A stretch of 53,410 nucleotides of DNA from Microcoleus sp. FACHB-672 (GTDB lineage Bacteria; Cyanobacteriota; Cyanobacteriia; Cyanobacteriales; Oscillatoriaceae): assembly GCF_014695725.1 (NCBI RefSeq), contig NZ_JACJOU010000028.1, forward strand, positions 1-53,410, written 5' to 3'. A program made the position numbers and the translations under genes. Shown here in pieces: positions 26,657-35,794 of the stretch; the first letter of the stretch is position 1; each line of letters opens with the position of its first letter. The notes under the pieces are model-generated. The model was not told where the DNA came from. It made no database searches and saw only the letters and a program-made list of their open reading frames with translations.

Positions 26657-28349
26657 AGAGTATCTAAGTATGTTGAAGGAGTCAGGAGAACTAGATGTTC
26701 TTCTCCCAGATCTCCTACTCGCAATGGGAATTGAGCCATTGAGTAAAGCTCAGGTTGGCGTAAGACAATATGGGGTTGATATTGCTGCTAGAGGATTAGA
26801 TCCAGATAATGAAATTGACAAGCTGTTTTTACTCACAGTTAAGAAAGGTGATTTATCTCGTCAAAATTGGGATGATGGGAAACAAGCTCTACGTCCTTCT
26901 CTGAATGAAATTCTGGAGGTTTATTTGAATCGGTGTATTGATGAAGAACATAGGAATTTACCAAAGAAAATCATTGTTTGTTGTAATGGCGATATCAAGC
27001 AGGATGTTGAGCCAAACTGGCAAGGCTACAAAGCAAACCATACAAAATTTGGAGAAATAGAGTTTGATTTTTGGGGTGCGGACAAGCTCGCACTTCTAAT
27101 TGAAACATATCTTTTCGATGAATATCTTTTTACAGAACAATCCCGCAAGTATCTTCGGAAAACAATTGCACTAGCAGATCAAAATGAAGAAGCACCCCAA
27201 TATTTTTATGCACTGATAGAAGATACTCTTTGGGGAAGAGATATTTCAAATGAAAATGCAGCTAAAGTGAATAAAGAACGTAGTAAAGCTTTAGCTGCTC
27301 TCAACTTAAGTCTTAACATAGTTTTCCATTGGTGTTCGGAAGCGGATAACTTAAGACCTGCTTTACTTTGTGCCGAAAGAACTATCCTCCGCACCTGGGA
27401 ATGGTTAAGCAAAAATAATCTCTTCAACAAGTCTACAGTTTTGAAGAAGTACCATCAGCTTTTCGCTACATATTTGAATATTTTGAAGGCATTTGCAAAG
27501 AAACTTCAACCTTACTGCTTTGTCGAAAATGGCTTATTCGGTTATGCTGAAGCAGAAGAAATAGAATATCCTCTCCGCACGTTTGAAGTTATAGGTATTT
27601 TAGGAACTCTGGGTATTGCACTTTGGAATTTAGCTGTAGTTTCTCAGGATAAGCAGATAAGAGAAAGCTACGCAACGGAGATTAAAGCTATTGCTCAAAT
27701 GCTTGATGCCTTGATAGCAAATAATCCTTCTGCTTTCACACCTCGATATGATAGTCATTGTAATGACATTACTCTCGGCTTAATTTTACTAATATTGGGA
27801 GAATATCTAGATAGTGCTAAGTTTTGGCTTGACAAGCTTAGCATTAGTATTGTTCGCGCTTACAAACTCGGTCGTTGTTTTCCCATCCATACAAATTCCT
27901 ACGATGATCTGATTGCCATGACGGTTGGGGAAGCTCCACCAAAGGATCAATTAACCAGAGCTTCAACAATCATACCTATGCTTGCTGACTGGTACGTTAT
28001 CCTGAATTTGCCAGATGAGTATCAGGAATTTCAAAATCATGTCAACAAGACATTTTCACACACCAATTTCATGTTGTGGTTTCCAGATGAAAATACTGAT
28101 AAATTTTTCTATAGCACTAATGCAGGGTACGAGAGTGGAGTAAGTATTGCTCTTTCTTTGAATCAGTCAATTAATGATGTGAAACAGAGAATTCTTAGAT
28201 TGCGTGAAGACAGGCAGAAAGTTTATGAGCAAATATCCTGTATAGCTTACCGTTGCTTTTCTCTGGCAGCTATTGCAAGTCGCCACTTTCGGACACCAGT
28301 TATTCCATGTTTATGGCATCAGTTTCTGCAAGAAGATAACGGGACTTAA
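26640..28349 (+). CDS. Uncharacterised protein with PD-(D/E)xK-like N-terminal domain (module gene 2)
   Basis: 569 aa from the ATG at 26640, inside the end of gene 1; an in-frame ATG at 26556 is unlikely. Residues about 1-165 resemble a restriction-endonuclease-like fold. RQYGVDIAARG (Asp47) is followed by LFLLTVKKGDLSR (Lys68), then strands IIVCCNGDI and FDFWGADKLALLI. The acidic residue expected two before Lys68 is Thr66, so activity is uncertain. Residues about 170-565 are helical repeats without motifs. The last codons and the TAA stop (28347-28349) lie inside a 15-bp IS terminal inverted repeat, so the natural C-terminus may have been altered by insertion. Functional class is inferred, not proven. 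Confidence 0.7.
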   Translation: MKLVIREYLSMLKESGELDVLLPDLLLAMGIEPLSKAQVGVRQYGVDIAARGLDPDNEIDKLFLLTVKKGDLSRQNWDDGKQALRPSLNEILEVYLNRCIDEEHRNLPKKIIVCCNGDIKQDVEPNWQGYKANHTKFGEIEFDFWGADKLALLIETYLFDEYLFTEQSRKYLRKTIALADQNEEAPQYFYALIEDTLWGRDISNENAAKVNKERSKALAALNLSLNIVFHWCSEADNLRPALLCAERTILRTWEWLSKNNLFNKSTVLKKYHQLFATYLNILKAFAKKLQPYCFVENGLFGYAEAEEIEYPLRTFEVIGILGTLGIALWNLAVVSQDKQIRESYATEIKAIAQMLDALIANNPSAFTPRYDSHCNDITLGLILLILGEYLDSAKFWLDKLSISIVRAYKLGRCFPIHTNSYDDLIAMTVGEAPPKDQLTRASTIIPMLADWYVILNLPDEYQEFQNHVNKTFSHTNFMLWFPDENTDKFFYSTNAGYESGVSIALSLNQSINDVKQRILRLREDRQKVYEQISCIAYRCFSLAAIASRHFRTPVIPCLWHQFLQEDNGT

Positions 28350-28356
28350 ACAGAAA

Positions 28357-28691
28357 TCAAGCCCAAATGAACCCTAAAACCTTTTTAAAAGCGAAGAATA
28401 CGTCCTTATTTTGATAGAGCCACTCCACAAAACGATAAGACATGGCTGTGCGAAACGCTTGTAATGCCTCAGCAAGGTGTTTAAAGGTTTATTAGCCCAA
28501 CGCCTTCTTAATCCTCCCATTTTGGTGTGCCAAAAAATAAATGTATAGGCACAAAACACTAGAATGAAATTTCCCATTAGGCTTCTAGAATCTCTGACTT
28601 GATATTCAGACAGCCCTAACCATTCTTTATAGTTCCTAAACTCTCTTTTTTGAGCTTGATGCCTCCAGACATCATTAGACCTTGGCACCAT
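28357..28691 (-). pseudogene. C-terminal fragment of an IS701-like transposase, frameshifted
   Basis: On the minus strand, WLGLSEYQVRDSRSLMGNFI, FCAYTFIFWH and GGLRRRWANKPLNT read in one frame. After a frameshift near 28495 the sequence continues as HLAEALQAFRTAMSYRFVEWL and ends ...KKVLGFIWA before TGA at 28357-28359. This order (GLxEYQVR, AYTFxxWH, GGLRRxWANKPL, FxxALxAFRTA) fits the tail of cyanobacterial IS701 transposases. The catalytic domain is missing. Confidence 0.78.
28390..28440 (-). repeat. Right copy of the 51-bp direct repeat (IS701-like tail)
   Basis: Matches 24026-24076 at 49 of 51 positions in the same orientation; see the left copy. Recombination between the two would excise the module. 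Confidence 0.92.
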
Positions 28692-28918
28692 TTTTCAAAG
28701 CAAGGTGGCATGGCGGCGGGAGTTGTCTCTTTCATGAGTCAATCTCGAACGTAAAATCTCTTCTATGTCTAGATTAGACCGGAATTTACTCTCACTTTTC
28801 GTTTAAGTCCCGTTAAGACTGATTTGGAGAATTGGAAATCATGCAATTGAAGCCAATCAATCAGCAATCAGGAATGCTTAATTTTTTCTAACTTTTTCAT
28901 CCTAAAAACTGCTTACTC

Positions 28919-28950
28919 AAAAACAATAAAAGACGTTGCCGGCAACGTCT
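28919..28950 (-). terminator. Terminator of map
   Basis: A perfect 20-base palindrome (28931-28950, centred on GCCGGC) is followed on the minus strand by TTTATTGTTTTT. It lies 46 bases past the map stop, and its orientation fits rho-independent termination of map. Confidence 0.8.
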
Positions 28951-28995
28951 CTAATGCTTATTTTATCTGACGAAACGCAGGTAAAGCGCGACTGA

Positions 28996-29823
28996 TTAAA
29001 CTTTCGTTCGATCTGTCAAAATCTCATAACCGTCCTCAGTCACCAGTACCGTATGCTCGAATTGAGCGGATAGAGCATTATCTACAGTGACTGCCGTCCA
29101 TTTATCACTTAAAATTTTAGTGAATCGAGAACCGGCATTTAAAATGGGTTCAATGGCTAATGTCATGCCGGCGCGAAGCTTAACATTTGGCATCTCGCGA
29201 GTACGGAAATTGAACACCGAGGGTTCTTCATGTAGATTTCGTCCCACACCATGCCCGGTGAAATCTTCCACAACACAAAAGCTATTTGCCTTCACATGGT
29301 CTTCAATGGCACCAGCAATGTCAAGCAAGTAGTTGCCGGCTTTCACTTGTTCAATGCCTTTATAAAGCGCTTCCTCAGCCACCCGAATTAACTTAGCCGC
29401 ATCTGGTGTTACTTCAACTACGCCGATCGTAATGCAGGAATCTCCATGAAAGCCTTCGTAATAAGCGCCGGTGTCTACTTTCAACACATCGCCGGCACGA
29501 ATCACCTTTTTCCGGCTAGGAATTCCATGTACTACTTCATTATTAATACTTGAGCAAATCGAGGCGGGAAATCCGTGATAGCCTTTAAAACTAGGAGTCG
29601 CGCCCATTTCACGAATCCGCTTTTCTGCGTGAGCATCCAAATCAGCCGTCGTCATTCCAGGCTCAACCATCTCAGAAATTTCTTTGAGTACGGTTGCCAC
29701 AATCCTCGCCGCCTGCCGCATAATTTCAATTTCGCGCTGCGACTTAATCTCAACGCCACGGCGCTGCTTTTTCACACGGGGAGGTTGGGAGGATGGGGAA
29801 AGAAGATTGCCAAGAATGTTCAT
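28996..29823 (-). CDS. map: Methionine aminopeptidase, type I
   Basis: A 275-aa enzyme that removes the initiator Met from nascent proteins in the cytoplasm. All five dimetal ligands are seen: Asp117 and Asp128 ([14 protein letters not shown]), His191 ([13 protein letters not shown]), Glu225 (LAIEP) and Glu256 (QFEHTVLV). A basic N-terminal extension of about 20 residues ([12 protein letters not shown]) precedes the core, as in some cyanobacterial/plastid forms. The gene ends at a strong terminator and is divergent from the DUF21-CBS gene. Confidence 0.95.
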   Translation of the reverse strand: MNILGNLLSPSSQPPRVKKQRRGVEIKSQREIEIMRQAARIVATVLKEISEMVEPGMTTADLDAHAEKRIREMGATPSFKGYHGFPASICSSINNEVVHGIPSRKKVIRAGDVLKVDTGAYYEGFHGDSCITIGVVEVTPDAAKLIRVAEEALYKGIEQVKAGNYLLDIAGAIEDHVKANSFCVVEDFTGHGVGRNLHEEPSVFNFRTREMPNVKLRAGMTLAIEPILNAGSRFTKILSDKWTAVTVDNALSAQFEHTVLVTEDGYEILTDRTKV

Positions 29824-31455
<1,632 letters not shown>

Positions 31456-31595
31456 GTGTAGATATCCTTTCCTGGCTAGCGATAAGCGAACCGCAAGGCT
31501 GCCACAGCCTGGATTTCAGCGGCTCGAATCAAATTTCAAAAAAAAGCTTGGTATTTCTGAATTGTTGTGCTAGGATTAGTTTCCGTGGGTAGAGA

Positions 31596-31680
31596 GGGTC
31601 GGTGCCCGAGCGGTTAATGGGGGCGGACTGTAAATCCGCTGGCTACGCCTACGCTGGTTCAAATCCAGCCCGGCCCACCA
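31596..31680 (+). tRNA. tRNA-Tyr (GTA)
   Basis: An 85-base class II tRNA. The acceptor stem GGGTCGG / CCGGCCC, discriminator A and an encoded CCA are visible. The anticodon stem GCGGA-CTGTAAA-TCCGC gives anticodon GTA. A long variable arm (GGCTACGCCTACGC region) is as expected for bacterial tRNA-Tyr. Confidence 0.95.
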
Positions 31681-31736
31681 CGAAAATTTTAGATTTTAGA
31701 TTTGAGATGACTCATCAAAAATCCAAAATCCTCCTT

Positions 31737-31808
31737 GCCCGTGTAGCTCAGTGGTAGAGCACACCCTTGGTAAGGGTGAGGTCATGAGTTCAATCCTCAT
31801 CACGGGCT
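31737..31808 (+). tRNA. tRNA-Thr (GGT)
   Basis: A 72-base tRNA with a perfect acceptor stem GCCCGTG / CACGGGC. The D arm is TAGCTCAGTGGTAGAGCA, the anticodon loop TTGGTAA (GGT), and the T arm GGTTCAATCC-like (GAGTTCAATCCTC). CCA is not encoded. It follows tRNA-Tyr by 56 bases on the same strand. Confidence 0.95.
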
Positions 31809-31974
31809 TTTAAATAAAAGAATGGATAAGGGTTCTGGCGGTTATAAACCATCAGAACCCTTAAATTATTGTAAGTGTGGGGATTTGGCCGGTTGATAGC
31901 GCTCAGCCGCGAGTTGTGCAGCCGGCAGGAAGGACAAAACTTTAGCGCGTTTTCAGATTTAAAAATTGTTGAAG

Positions 31975-32048
31975 CCCCCCAGGTAGGACTTGAACCTACG
32001 ACTCTCGGTTTAGAAAACCGATGCTCTATCCGGCTGAGCTACTGGAGG
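31975..32048 (-). tRNA. tRNA-Arg (TCT)
   Basis: A 74-base tRNA on the minus strand. The acceptor CCTCCAG pairs with CTGGGGG (one G·T). The D arm is TAGCTCAGCCGGATAGAGCA. The anticodon loop TTTCTAA gives TCT. The T arm GTAGGTTCAAGTCCTAC is intact. CCA is not encoded. It is convergent with the Tyr-Thr pair. Confidence 0.95.
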
Positions 32049-32432
32049 AAAGTTGTACGGGTGTGCCGGCATAGCCGAATACCACCAAGCAAGGGACGGA
32101 GTGATAAGAGCCTCAGACCATCTAGTATGATAAGGCAATTAGCTCTGTTTAAGCTATGAGCTTAGGGTATCAAAATTGTATCTGGGCTAGCCGGCTAGAA
32201 GCAAGCTAACAAGACAGACTTGACCCTTGGACTATGAGGTGCAACTCGCTTTAGGATAAATGTACACTAAAAACCAGATAATAAAGCATGCATTAAGATA
32301 GGGTGTTAATCAACGCGAAGGCGACTCGGCTAACTCCCTAATCAGGCATTCTGCAAATCGAGACCGTCGCTGAGTGATGATCGTGTACTCTCACAGCACC
32401 CCCGGCTCTGACAGGACTTAATTGGCATTGTC

Positions 32433-33110
32433 ATGTTTATTCTGAAACGGCAGGATGTTGATATCTCTAGTATTCAGCACCCCAAAACGGGCCAGCAGGT
32501 TCCCATTCTCAATTATCAGGGGCAGACCTTTCGCTTAATCAGCGTGTTCAGCGCCAAGCAGGAGGAAGAAGCCAAAGCTTTCTGGCGGGATCTGACAGAT
32601 AACCGTGGGAAAGCGTGTGTGCTGCTCGAAGAGCCAGATCGATACAGTGTCTGGGGCAAAATCCGCATCGATCAGCTGAATGAAGAAGGTGGTGGTGGCG
32701 GCAGCAGTGTCGCGGTCGCTCCATTTTTTATTCAAGCGAGCCTATTACTATTGCAGGCAATTTACTTTGACGTAGAAGACTTGCTGGGTCCAAGACAAGC
32801 CAGCTCATTCCAGAAAGACATCACGGATGTGTTTCGGCAGTGGAAATTCCCCCAAACCGACTCGGCAAATGCAATCAATCAATTGCTGACTCAAGATCCC
32901 CTAGAGAGTACCCAGATGCCCTCGTGGCAGGAGCATCACCTTAATACCCTCTTGCAAGAACTGCATCGCTTGGGCAAGGGGTACTTCGGTAACGCTAGCT
33001 TTACAGAGCGAGTCATTGACGCGCTTCAAGATATGCCCGACAGTGAGCGCAAGCAGTTTATCAGCTGGTTGAACCAATCGCGCCTCGGCCAGTTGTGGGC
33101 GACAGGTTAA
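32433..33110 (+). CDS. Conserved cyanobacterial protein (Npun_F0813-like)
   Basis: A 225-aa soluble protein. The N-terminal part (MFILKRQDVDISSIQHPKTG, FRLISVFSAKQEEEAKAFW, LLEEPDRYSVWGKI) and the C-terminal helical part (FQKDITDVFRQWKFP, ALQDMPDSERKQFI) match my memory of the cyanobacterial Npun_F0813 family, whose function is unknown. A Gly/Ser-rich run (EEGGGGGSS) separates the two parts. It is followed after 143 bases by a membrane protein gene on the same strand. Confidence 0.7.
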   Translation: MFILKRQDVDISSIQHPKTGQQVPILNYQGQTFRLISVFSAKQEEEAKAFWRDLTDNRGKACVLLEEPDRYSVWGKIRIDQLNEEGGGGGSSVAVAPFFIQASLLLLQAIYFDVEDLLGPRQASSFQKDITDVFRQWKFPQTDSANAINQLLTQDPLESTQMPSWQEHHLNTLLQELHRLGKGYFGNASFTERVIDALQDMPDSERKQFISWLNQSRLGQLWATG

Positions 33111-33253
33111 AGAATGGTTTACAATTTCGCCGCAGCCCACCGAGATATGCGACGCTGGATGACAGACGGGAGTTGAGATATTTATAAGCCGGTCAATTCG
33201 CATCTACCCAGTTGTTAGCAACAAAATTGCTAGTTAGACCTCTTGAGACCCCT

Positions 33254-34324
33254 ATGAGCAGCACATCAGAAAAATCATCGACTTCTCAATCCTTCCTCTC
33301 AGCCCAGACGATCGTCATGGCGGGGATTGTCTGGGCTGTTTTATCCCTGTTGTTTTTTCTACTGTTTAGCGTTCCCCCCAAGGGCCAAGATCTGCCGTTT
33401 TGGTATGTAATTGGGACTTACGTTTTTGAATTGGGCGCACAACTGGCAGCAGCTTTACTGTGTTTGAGAAATTGGCGCAGCCCTCAAATTGTCAGCGGGC
33501 GGAATGTCTGGCTGGGGATTGGTTTGGGCGTGTTGTCATACTTAATCGGGAACTTGCTGTTTGGGTGCTGGGAAGTGGTGTGGGGTCTTGATCCCGATGT
33601 GTCCCTTGGGGATGTATTTTATATTGCCGCATACTTTTTACTGGCGTGGGGGATGATTTTAGCTGTGATCTCCAGACGGCTGAATTTGGAAATTTGGCAG
33701 TGGGCGGTGCTGGCGGCAATTGCGGCGGGTGGGATTGCTTTAGCGGTATGGGTGGCTACCCCCACCAACAAAATCACACCGGCAGGGGTAATAAACCCGG
33801 CGGCAACTGAGCAAGTGGCCACATCGGTTGCCCCGACAGCAAAGGCTCCCAAAGCGCCGGCGATCAAGCCGGGTTCTAAACCTGTTGCCAAGGCACCCGC
33901 GAAGCCGGCTGTTACCGAGGAAGCGGAAGAAGCGGAGGAAGCGGAGGAAGCGGAGGAAGCAACTGCCGCACCGTCATGGGTTCAAGCACTCGACAAGCAA
34001 CTCGAACCGTATGCTTATCCGGTGAATTTGTTTTACATCATTGGCGATGTCTTCCTGCTAATTATTGCCACAGCCCTGCTGCTAGCCTTCTGGGGCGGTC
34101 GCTTTTCTAATTCTTGGCGGATGATCGCTGCCGCTACTTTTTCGCTCTACATTGCGGATATGTGGTTTAAATACGCCGAGACTCGGATTCAAGGCGAGTA
34201 CCAAAGCGGCAGCCTTCTAGAAGTATTTTTTGTGTTCATGGGCGTCTTGTTTGGCATTGGTGCTGTTTTGGAACATGACATCTCCACCCGCTCTCGCCGG
34301 CCTGGACGCAAACAGCGCGGATAG
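33254..34324 (+). CDS. Polytopic membrane protein with repetitive Ala/Pro/Glu insert
   Basis: About 356 aa from the ATG at 33254 (a TTG at 33212 would add 14 residues). Five hydrophobic segments lie in the N-terminal half (with FGCWEVVWGLDPDVSLGDVF between them). An Ala/Pro/Lys-rich stretch follows (APKAPAIKPGSKPVAKAPAK), then a (EEA)n run encoded by 9-bp DNA repeats at about 33919-33958. Two or three more membrane helices and a basic tail complete it. I do not recognise the family. The insert is probably a loop; its length may vary by repeat slippage. Confidence 0.75.
   Translation: MSSTSEKSSTSQSFLSAQTIVMAGIVWAVLSLLFFLLFSVPPKGQDLPFWYVIGTYVFELGAQLAAALLCLRNWRSPQIVSGRNVWLGIGLGVLSYLIGNLLFGCWEVVWGLDPDVSLGDVFYIAAYFLLAWGMILAVISRRLNLEIWQWAVLAAIAAGGIALAVWVATPTNKITPAGVINPAATEQVATSVAPTAKAPKAPAIKPGSKPVAKAPAKPAVTEEAEEAEEAEEAEEATAAPSWVQALDKQLEPYAYPVNLFYIIGDVFLLIIATALLLAFWGGRFSNSWRMIAAATFSLYIADMWFKYAETRIQGEYQSGSLLEVFFVFMGVLFGIGAVLEHDISTRSRRPGRKQRG
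33916..33960. repeat. 9-bp tandem repeat (GAGGAAGCG type)
   Basis: About five units of GAGGAAGCG/GAAGAAGCG lie in frame in the membrane protein gene, giving EEAEEAEEAEEAEE. One unit has A for G. Confidence 0.85.
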
Positions 34325-34504
34325 TCATTTGTCAGCAGGTAAGGGTGGGTGCGTGCCGGTTAATTTCGGTTTCCACCATTACAATCTGACAAAACCGCCC
34401 TTAGCGCTCTTTGAGCATTAATCACCAATGACCCTCAGCGCCTCTAAAATAGAAGTGGCCAACTTATCTCTCAGCAGTTTCGCTCTTTTGCGTGGCTTAG
34501 CGGC

Positions 34505-35401
34505 ATGACTCCTAGAAAATTATCCGATTCTGATAAACGTGAGATTCTCGATCAATACCGGCAGCCAGGAGAAACCACTGTCACCTTGGCGAATCGCTAT
34601 GGGGTGAGTAACTCGACGATTAGCCGCATCCTCAAAAGCAGCTTTTCGGATGAAGAATACAAAGAACTCGTTCAGCACAAGCGCTCTGCAAATAGCGCCA
34701 GTAACGTGCCAGATGCTGCCGAGGTTGAGGAAGTTGAAGAGCCGGTGGAGTTAGAAATAGAAGCCGCACCTTCATTGCCAGTTCCGAAAGTTCGCCGCCG
34801 GCACCGAACCTCTGAGGCTACAGAGGCAGACACTCAAGCCATCGCCCAGAATGCAATCCAACTGGAATTGTTACAGAATTTAGACTTGGTGAATCATTCC
34901 ACTGTCGAGTCACTGGACAAACAGTCGGAAGCCGAGGTGAAAGTCCTTGAGGAAATGCTGGGGGAAGAGATTCTAGATCAGGAGGACTTCTCAGATTTAG
35001 ATGAGGATGACGATGATTTAGACGATTACAACGGGGATGACCTTGATGATGATGATATGCCACTGCCGCAGCGGAAAGTGCGGCCAACAGGCATCATTCA
35101 AGTCTTGCCCTTGTCGGAAGCGACGCTTCCCAAAACTTGCTATTTAGTCGTAGATCGGGCGGCAGAACTGATTACTCGACCCCTGAGAGACTTTGGCGAT
35201 TTGGGGGAAATTCCCACCTTAGAGATTCAGCAAAAAACGCTGCCGGTTTTTGACAATCACCGGGTTGCCCGCCGGTTTTCTAATCGCAGCCAGCGGGTGG
35301 TGAAGGTTCCTGATGGCAGAATGTTGCAAAAAACAAGTTCTTACCTACAAGCGAAAGGAATCACGCGCCTGCTGATTGACGGTCAGGTTTATTCCCTGTA
35401 G
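34505..35401 (+). CDS. HTH protein with long acidic linker, cyanobacterial
   Basis: 298 aa. Residues 1-55 are a homeodomain-like HTH of the transposase/Tnp_1 type (SDSDKREILDQYRQ, TVTLANRYGVSNSTISRIL). A basic patch (KVRRRHR) and a long acidic, disordered linker (about 150-190, DEDDDDLDDYNGDDLDDDDM) follow. The C-terminal domain (about 195-298) begins GIIQVLPLSEATLPKTCYLV and ends RLLIDGQVYSL. No transposase catalytic domain is present, so it is more likely a DNA-binding regulator or nucleoid protein than a transposase. The function is unknown. Confidence 0.75.
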   Translation: MTPRKLSDSDKREILDQYRQPGETTVTLANRYGVSNSTISRILKSSFSDEEYKELVQHKRSANSASNVPDAAEVEEVEEPVELEIEAAPSLPVPKVRRRHRTSEATEADTQAIAQNAIQLELLQNLDLVNHSTVESLDKQSEAEVKVLEEMLGEEILDQEDFSDLDEDDDDLDDYNGDDLDDDDMPLPQRKVRPTGIIQVLPLSEATLPKTCYLVVDRAAELITRPLRDFGDLGEIPTLEIQQKTLPVFDNHRVARRFSNRSQRVVKVPDGRMLQKTSSYLQAKGITRLLIDGQVYSL

Positions 35402-35423
35402 AGGTCAAGAAACAAGTGTTTCG

Positions 35424-35717
35424 TTACCAGGTTTGCCGATCATCTGGGGAAACTTGATAAGCGTTTCCTCGCCGGCTTTTTGATCCAGGCAACGTGTCTG
35501 GGTTATCGGATTTGCGCCAAAGCAGTTGAGCGATTGCGCCGGCAATCAACCCGACGCCGGCACTGATGGCCAAAACAACGCCCACCGGCATCTGAATCGA
35601 TTGGAAACGCAGAAATTTTAAAAAGACTGGTGTGGCATTTTGCACGGAAAGGATGGCCATTGCGACCAACCAAATGGCCACAACCAAGGAAGTGATGACA
35701 GGAGCAATGGGTTTCAT
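35424..35717 (-). CDS. LapA-like (DUF1049) small membrane protein
   Basis: About 97 aa from ATG at 35717 (MKPIAPVITSLV). Two membrane helices (VVAIWLVAMAILSVQNATPV and VGVVLAISAGVGLIAGAIAQ) enclose the SVQNATPVFLKFL motif typical of the LapA/DUF1049 family of inner-membrane proteins. The cytoplasmic tail is polar. A longer start at 35759 would read through a dispersed intergenic repeat and is unlikely. It lies downstream of the phosphohexomutase gene on the same strand. Confidence 0.8.
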   Translation of the reverse strand: MKPIAPVITSLVVAIWLVAMAILSVQNATPVFLKFLRFQSIQMPVGVVLAISAGVGLIAGAIAQLLWRKSDNPDTLPGSKSRRGNAYQVSPDDRQTW

Positions 35718-35724
35718 GGATAAA

Positions 35725-35757
35725 ACCACAGATAAACGCAGATGAACACAGATTAGC
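35725..35757. repeat. Dispersed-type CAGATAAACGCAGATG element
   Basis: CCACAGATAAACGCAGATG-AACACAGATT is an A/C/G-biased short element of a kind often seen between cyanobacterial genes. Related pieces occur (in the opposite sense) at about 38317-38335 and 39555-39573. Confidence 0.4.
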
Positions 35758-35794
35758 ATTTGCTACCTCTGTGTTGCTCTGCGTTGCTGCGTCC

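Larger units (their letters stand above)
28337..28815 (-). mobile_element. 479-bp IS701-like remnant with perfect 15-bp terminal inverted repeats
   Basis: TAACGGGACTTAAAC at 28337-28351 and its exact reverse complement at 28801-28815 bound a piece containing only the C-terminal part of a transposase. The trinucleotide AGA directly flanks both ends and may be a target duplication, though three bases could match by chance. The size and missing N-terminus mark it as an internally deleted, non-autonomous copy. Confidence 0.75.

Noticed and set aside
31875-32159. 94-codon plus-strand frame containing VGLEPTTLGLENRCSIRLSYW
   Set aside because: It is the antisense of tRNA-Arg, a well-known spurious ORF.
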